In this document: piece after piece, positions 58,642 through 64,000 of the stretch
How the letters are laid out: each line of letters opens with the position of its first letter
Numbering within the stretch: position 1 is the first letter of the stretch
NCBI GenBank assembly: GCA_963728765.1
Contig: CAVSKX010000001.1
Span: 764,111 to 828,110, forward strand
DNA from: AC-32 sp963728765
GTDB lineage: Bacteria; Actinomycetota; Thermoleophilia; Gaiellales; Gaiellaceae
DNA: 64,000 bases
Direction: 5' to 3'
Made by a program: the position numbers and the translations under genes
Notes under the pieces: generated by a model
What the model was told of the DNA's origin: nothing
The model's database searches: none
Seen by the model: only the letters and a program-made list of their open reading frames with translations

Positions 58642-59581
58642 ATGCCCACTTCAGTCGTGACCGGCGGGGCCGGGTTCCTCGGCTCGCACCTCTGCGAGTA
58701 CCTGCTCGAGCAGGGCAATCGCGTGATCTGCGTCGACAACCTCGAGACCAGCTCGCTGGAGAACCTCGAGCACCTGCGCGACGACGCCTTCGTGTTCCTG
58801 AACCACGACGTCATCTTCGAACTGGAGGTCGACGAGCCGGTCGACGTCGTCTACCACCTCGCAGCCCTCGCCAGCCCGATCGACTACCTCCGCCAGCCGC
58901 TGCACTCGCTGAAGACGGGCTCGTACGGCACGCATAACGCGCTTGGTCTCGCAAAGTTCAAGCGAGCACGCTTCCTCCTGTTCTCGACGAGCGAGGTCTA
59001 CGGGGACCCGCAGGTGCACCCGCAGCCGGAGAGCTACTGGGGCAACGTCAACCCGATCGGGCCGCGCGGCGTCTACGACGAGGCGAAGCGCTACGCGGAG
59101 GCGCTGACGATGGCGTACCACACGCAGCAGGGCGTGGACACGGCAATCGTCCGGATCTTCAACACGTACGGGCCGCGCATGCGCTCACACGACGGGCGCG
59201 CGATCCCCACCTTCATGCGGCAGGCGCTCGAGAACGCGCCGATCACCGTCTTCGGCGAGGGTGAGCAGACCCGGAGCTTCTGCTACGTCGACGACCTTGA
59301 TCCGCGGGCTGCATCTGCTGGCCGAGAGCGACGAGCACCTGCCGGTCAACCTCGGCAACCCAAACGAGTTTTCGATTCTGGAGCTTGCGCAAACTGTCAT
59401 CAAGGTTACGTCGTCTAAGAGTGAGATCGTCTACGAGGCACTACCGGTGGACGATCCGCAGATCCGCCAGCCCGACATCACCAGAGCCAGGCAGGTGCTG
59501 GGCTGGGAACCCGAAATTCAACTCGAGGAGGGGCTCCGGCGCATGCTGCCGAGCCTCGGGAGGGAGCCACTTGGCGTTTAG
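58642..59581 (+). CDS. UDP-glucuronate decarboxylase (UDP-xylose synthase)-like, frameshifted
   Basis: ATG 58642. VVTGGAGFLGSHLCEYLLEQ (NAD site), FLNHDVIFELEVDEPVDVVY, YHLAALASPIDYLRQPL, STSEVYGDPQVHPQPESYWG and YDEAKRYAEAL (YxxxK) are close to UXS/ArnA-type decarboxylases; YGPRMRSHDGRAIPTFMRQA follows. A shift near 59297 is needed to reach the end (LIRGLHLLAESD ... GWEPEIQLEEGLRRML). About 312 residues. Makes UDP-xylose from UDP-glucuronate. Overlaps the glycosidase gene. Confidence 0.83.
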
Positions 59582-60783
59582 GAGAACGGGCATCGCCCTG
59601 ATCACGGTGATCACCGTCGTCCTCTGCGGGCTCGCCGCTACCGCGCGGCCGGCGTCCGCCAAGGCCGCGCGTCACATGCTCGTCGGGATCTACGACCCGG
59701 TGCAGCCGCTGATCGCGCCGGACAAGACCTTCGACACGCTCACGAAGCTGCGGACGCAGATCATCCGGCTGAACCTGGACTGGAACCTGATCGCGCAGAC
59801 GCAGCCGGAGAAGCCGACGGACCCGGCCGACCCGGCGTACGACTGGTCGACCTACGACCGCGCCCTTCTGAATGCGGCGGACAAGAAGATCCAGGTGCTG
59901 TTCACGATCTACGGCACTCCGCGCTGGGCGCAGGGCAAGAAGAAGGGTGTCAACCGCGCCGCCGGCGAAGATGAAGTCGCTGCGCTACTTCGCGCTCGCG
60001 GCGGCCAAGCGCTACAGCGGCAAGTTCAAGCGCGACGACGGCACCAAGCTGCCGGCCGTGCGGAGGTGGCTCGCCTGGAACGAGCCGAACAACCCGCTCT
60101 TCCTGAAGCCGCAGTGGGCGAAGGTCGGGCGTCGCTGCGTGGCGACGAAGAAGCGTGGCAAGCGCCGCGTCTGCGTCCGCCACGCCCCCCGCTACGCCCC
60201 GGTCGCGGCGAAGAGCTACGTCGGCATCTGCACCGCGATCTACCTCGGCGTCCATGCCACCCACCTGAGGAAGGAAGTCGTCGCCTGCGGTGCGACGGGC
60301 CCGCGTGGCAACAACGCGGCCCGCAGCCGCCGGCCTTCGATCTCGCCAGTCGCATTCCTGGCCGACCTGCGCCGCTACGGGCTGAAGCGGAAACGCTTCG
60401 ACGTCTACGCGCACCATCCGTACTACGGCAGCCCGCGCGAGTCGCCGACGACGAAGCCGAAGGGCAAGCAGACCGTGACGCTCGCCAACCTGGGCGTGCT
60501 CACGAAGCTGCTCGGCAAGTACTACGGCAACAAGAAGCTCTGGATCACGGAGTACGGCTACCAGACCCGTCCGCCCGACCGGCGGTTCGGCGTGACGTGG
60601 ATCAGGCAGGCGAAGTACCTGACGCAGGCGTACAAGATCGCGCGCAAGAACCCGAGGGTCACGATGATGCTCTGGTTCCTGCTCCGCGACGAGGAGCGCC
60701 TCGGCGGCTGGCAGTCCGGCCTGTTCACGGTCGGCGGCAAGAAGAAGCCCGCGTACAACGCCTTCCGCCGCCTGCCACACTAG
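59571..60783 (+). CDS. Secreted clan GH-A glycoside hydrolase-like protein, frameshifted
   Basis: TTG 59571, with GGGAGGGA upstream, overlaps the previous stop. Signal peptide (GIALITVITVVLCGLAATARPASA), then a TIM-barrel: KLRTQIIRLNLDWNLIAQ, FTIYGTPRWAQGKK, a shift near 59963, RRWLAWNEPNNPLFLKP with the NEP acid/base glutamate, FDVYAHHPYYG, and KKLWITEYGYQTRPP with the nucleophile glutamate. About 400 residues. It resembles GH39/GH5-type enzymes found at the end of exopolysaccharide loci, where they trim the polymer. Confidence 0.75.
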
Positions 60784-60787
60784 ACAG

Positions 60788-62317
60788 GTGGCAACTAGAA
60801 CTACGCGAGCGGGCGAGGGGACGAATCCCCACGCCCGCTGCCGGCGACGACGCGCCGGCCCGGATCGTCAGCGACATCCGGGCCGGCGCGCCGTTCCTCC
60901 TCACACGCGCGCAGCTGACGGTCGTCGCGCGGCGGCTGGCGAGCATCACCGCCCTCGTCCTCATCGACCTGGGCGGGCCTCGTGCTCGGCCTCTACGCGG
61001 CACTCGTCGCGCGCGAGCTCTACTACGGCCGCGAGCCGATCCTCTGGGGCGTCCTCTGGCGCATCGAGACCGACTGGCTGCCGTTCCTGACGCTCGTAAC
61101 CGTGCTGGTCTTCTCGCAGGCCGGGCTCTACGAGGAGCGCGAGCGGCGGCCGGGTTTCGGGCGCGTGCTCTCGTCGCTGATCGTCGTCGCGCTGATCACG
61201 CTCGCGTTCGCGGTCGGGACCGGCCACGAGTTCACGACCTACGGCCTCGGCCCCGACGGCGATCGCGCTGTGCGCTCTGGCGATCGCCGCGCTGCGGGCG
61301 AGCTACGAGCTCGTCACCGGCGAGGTGCTGCGGATGCTGGGTGTAAAGCGCCACGCGCTGCTCGCCGGCTCCGGCGAGAACGTCGCGCACCTGCACGCGG
61401 CGCTCGGCTCCGGGCGCAGCGGGATCGACTACGAGTTCGTCGGCGCCATCGCGCCCTCGCCCGACGGTGTGACTCTCCGCGTGCTGGGCGACGTGCGCGA
61501 CCTCCCGGCGGTGCTCGACCGCGAGCGGGTGGACGAGCTGATCCTGACCGACGACTTCCGCGACCGCGAGCTGCTCGAGATCGTCGACCACGCCCACAGG
61601 CGCGGCGTCGAGGTCCGGATCGCGCCGAAGGCGACGGAGCTCCTGACGCAGCGCGTCGAGTTCGTCCCGGGCCAGGGGATTCCGCTCTTCGAGCTGCGTC
61701 CGCCCGCGTTCGTCGGCATGGACTGGGTGGTCAAGCGCGGGTTCGACGTGATCGTGTCTGCGCTCGTGCTCGTGATCGGGCTGCCGCTGTGGCTCTGCAT
61801 CGCCGCGGCGGTGAAGCTGAGCTCGCGCGGGCCCGTCTTCTACCGCGACCGCCGTGCCGGGCTCGGCGAGCGCGAGTTCGGGATGCTGAAGTTCCGCACG
61901 ATGCGCGCCGACGCGGCCGGGCAGCAGGCGGAGCTCGAGGCGTCGAACGAGGCGGACGGCCCGCTGTTCAAGATCCGCGAGGACCCGCGTGTCACGGCCG
62001 TCGGGGCGGTGCTGCGGCGGTTCTCGCTCGACGAGATCCCGCAGCTGTGGAACGTGCTGCGCGGCGAGATGAGCCTCGTCGGCCCGCGCCCGCTGCCGCT
62101 GCGCGACTTCCAGCGGCTCGAGGGCTGGCACCGCAAGCGCTACTTCGTGCTCCCGGGCGTGACGGGGTTGTGGCAGATCTCCGGCCGCTCGAACCTCGGC
62201 TTCGACGACCTCGTCCGGCTCGACTTCTTCTACCTCGAGAACTGGTCGATCTGGCTCGACATCTCGATCCTGGCAAAGACCATCCCGGCAGTGCTCAGCG
62301 GCCGCGGCGCGTACTGA
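60788..62317 (+). CDS. Priming undecaprenyl-phosphate sugar transferase (WcaJ type), frameshifted
   Basis: Probable start GTG 60788. Shifts near 60820, 60975 and 61253 connect ARIVSDIRAGAPFLLTRAQL, GLVLGLYAALVARELYYGRE and several membrane helices to a CoA-binding-like domain (VLRMLGVKRHALLAGSGENV) and the intact catalytic domain from 61325: FYRDRRAGLGEREFGMLKFR, RFSLDEIPQLWNVLRGEMS, VGPRPLPLRDFQ, LPGVTGLWQISGRSN. About 505 residues, the long PssY/WcaJ form. Starts the third glycan locus. Confidence 0.85.
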
Positions 62318-62318
62318 C

Positions 62319-63189
62319 GTGGAGCGCGTGCTCGTCACCGGGGCGGGCGGGTTCGTCGGGGCGCCACCTGCGCGCGGAGCTCGGCGACGCGTTCGTACCG
62401 TTCGAGGGCGACGTGCTCGACACGGAGGCGCTCGCGGCCGGCCGTGCGCGGCGCGGACGCGGTCGTGCACCTCGCCGCGGAGTCGTCGGTGGCGTCCTCG
62501 TGGGAGGACGCCTTCCGGTCGTGGCGGGTGAACGTGGACGGCACGGTCAACGTGCTCGCGGCCGTGCGTGCCGAACGACCGGAGGCGCGGGTGCTGCTCG
62601 CCTCGACCTGCGAGGTCTACGGGAGACGCGGCGCGGATCCCGACCCCCGAGGACGAGCCGGTGCGGCCGGTCTCGCCCTACGCGGCGAGCAAGGCGGCCG
62701 CGGAGCTCGCCTGCTCGGTCTCGGGCCTCGATGTGGTGGTCGCGCGCGCCGCGAACCACGAGGGGCCCGGCCGGGACGAGCGCTTCGCCGTGGGCTCGTG
62801 GACGAGGCAGCTCGCACGGCTCGAGGCCGAGGGCGGCGGCACGCTGCTCGTCGGCGACCTGTCGGCGGAGCGCGACATCCTCGACGTCCGCGACGTCTGC
62901 CGCGCCTACCGGCTGCTGCTCGACCCGTCGGTGCCGCGCCGGCACGTACAACGTCTCCTCCGGCGAAACCGTCAGCATGGCGCGAGGTGGTCGAGCTGCT
63001 CGTCGGGCTTGCGCGCGTGCCGGTCGAGGTCGAGCGGGACGAGAGCCGCGTCCGCCCTGCCGAGATCCGGCGCCTCGCCGGCGATCCGTCGCGCCTGCGC
63101 GCCGCGACCGGTTGGCGGCCGGAGATCCCGCTCGAGCAGACGCTCGCCGACGCGCTCGCCGCTGCACGCGACGCTGGAGACCGGTGCTC

Positions 63190-63193
<4 letters not shown>
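62319..63193 (+). pseudogene. GDP-6-deoxymannose reductase (Rmd)-like epimerase, many frameshifts
   Basis: GTG 62319 opens MERVLVTGAGGFVG, then frames change near 62357, 62440, 62625, 62940 and 62975. In order the pieces are RAELGDAFVPFEGDVLDTEA, GADAVVHLAAESSVASSWED, STCEVYG, VSPYAASKAAAELACS (YxxxK), ANHEGPGRDERFAVGSW and VEVERDESRVRPAEIRRLAG, matching Rmd/RmlD-type reductases. Every section is present, so the errors are probably technical. Next to gmd it would make GDP-D-rhamnose. Confidence 0.72.

Positions 63194-64000
<807 letters not shown>

Overview
High-GC (roughly 70 % by eye) actinobacterial DNA. GTG/TTG starts are common, 4-base ATGA/GTGA gene overlaps are very frequent, and some promoters look leaderless. 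The gene content (phosphosulfolactate synthase with sulfate assimilation, a class I fumarase, secreted FlgD-like Ig proteins, large glycan loci) fits the class Thermoleophilia (Gaiellales/Solirubrobacterales type). This placement is inferred from gene content, not proven. The sequence behaves like a metagenome assembly: single-base frameshifts are rare before 45 kb and frequent after it.

Layout. 0-5 kb: end of a UvrD-like helicase, a DUF354 glycosyltransferase, an ASCH protein, a LysR regulator overlapping a maleylacetate-reductase-like enzyme, a pilin-like protein and a methyltransferase. 5.2-13.1 kb: one long plus-strand operon with a fumarate-reductase/NadB-type flavoprotein, an SDR fragment, class I fumarase alpha and beta, ComA (phosphosulfolactate synthase), CysH, CysC, Sat and a TauE-type exporter. 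This operon activates and reduces sulfate to sulfite, and ComA could then fix sulfite onto phosphoenolpyruvate. No sulfite reductase is present. 13.1-24.6 kb: cell-surface glycan genes (polymerase, flippase, epimerases, glycosyltransferase, ATP-grasp) plus secreted proteins. 24.6-26.9 kb: an L,D-transpeptidase remnant and a TetR/MFS efflux pair. 27-46.9 kb: an eIF2B-like isomerase, then a tightly packed exopolysaccharide locus with several glycosyltransferases, ATP-grasp enzymes, a FemAB-like transferase, a priming sugar transferase, two beta-propeller proteins and a broken Wzz.

48.3-56.9 kb: a tandem duplication of about 4.1 kb carrying a secreted propeller gene, asnA, tdh and kbl (asparagine synthesis; threonine to glycine). 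Its first kbl and second propeller copy are truncated at the junction. 57-64 kb: a tryptophanase/tyrosine phenol-lyase-type enzyme, a UDP-xylose synthase-type enzyme, a secreted glycosidase, a second priming transferase, an Rmd-like reductase and the start of gmd, most of them frameshifted.

The most unusual signal is not a gene. A family of two-hairpin elements has at least six copies between 8.2 and 42.3 kb. The first hairpin is conserved in sequence; the second keeps its fold and GGCTTNGCC-type core while its arms change by compensatory substitution. One copy lies in frame inside the fumarase beta gene. One copy, and a separate hairpin cluster, sit between a gene's 3' end and a diverged second copy of that same 3' end. 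Two other odd-length palindromes (centres CAG-T-CTG and GTGTC-T-GACAC) form pairs spaced by 60-70 bp and look like REP-type repeats.
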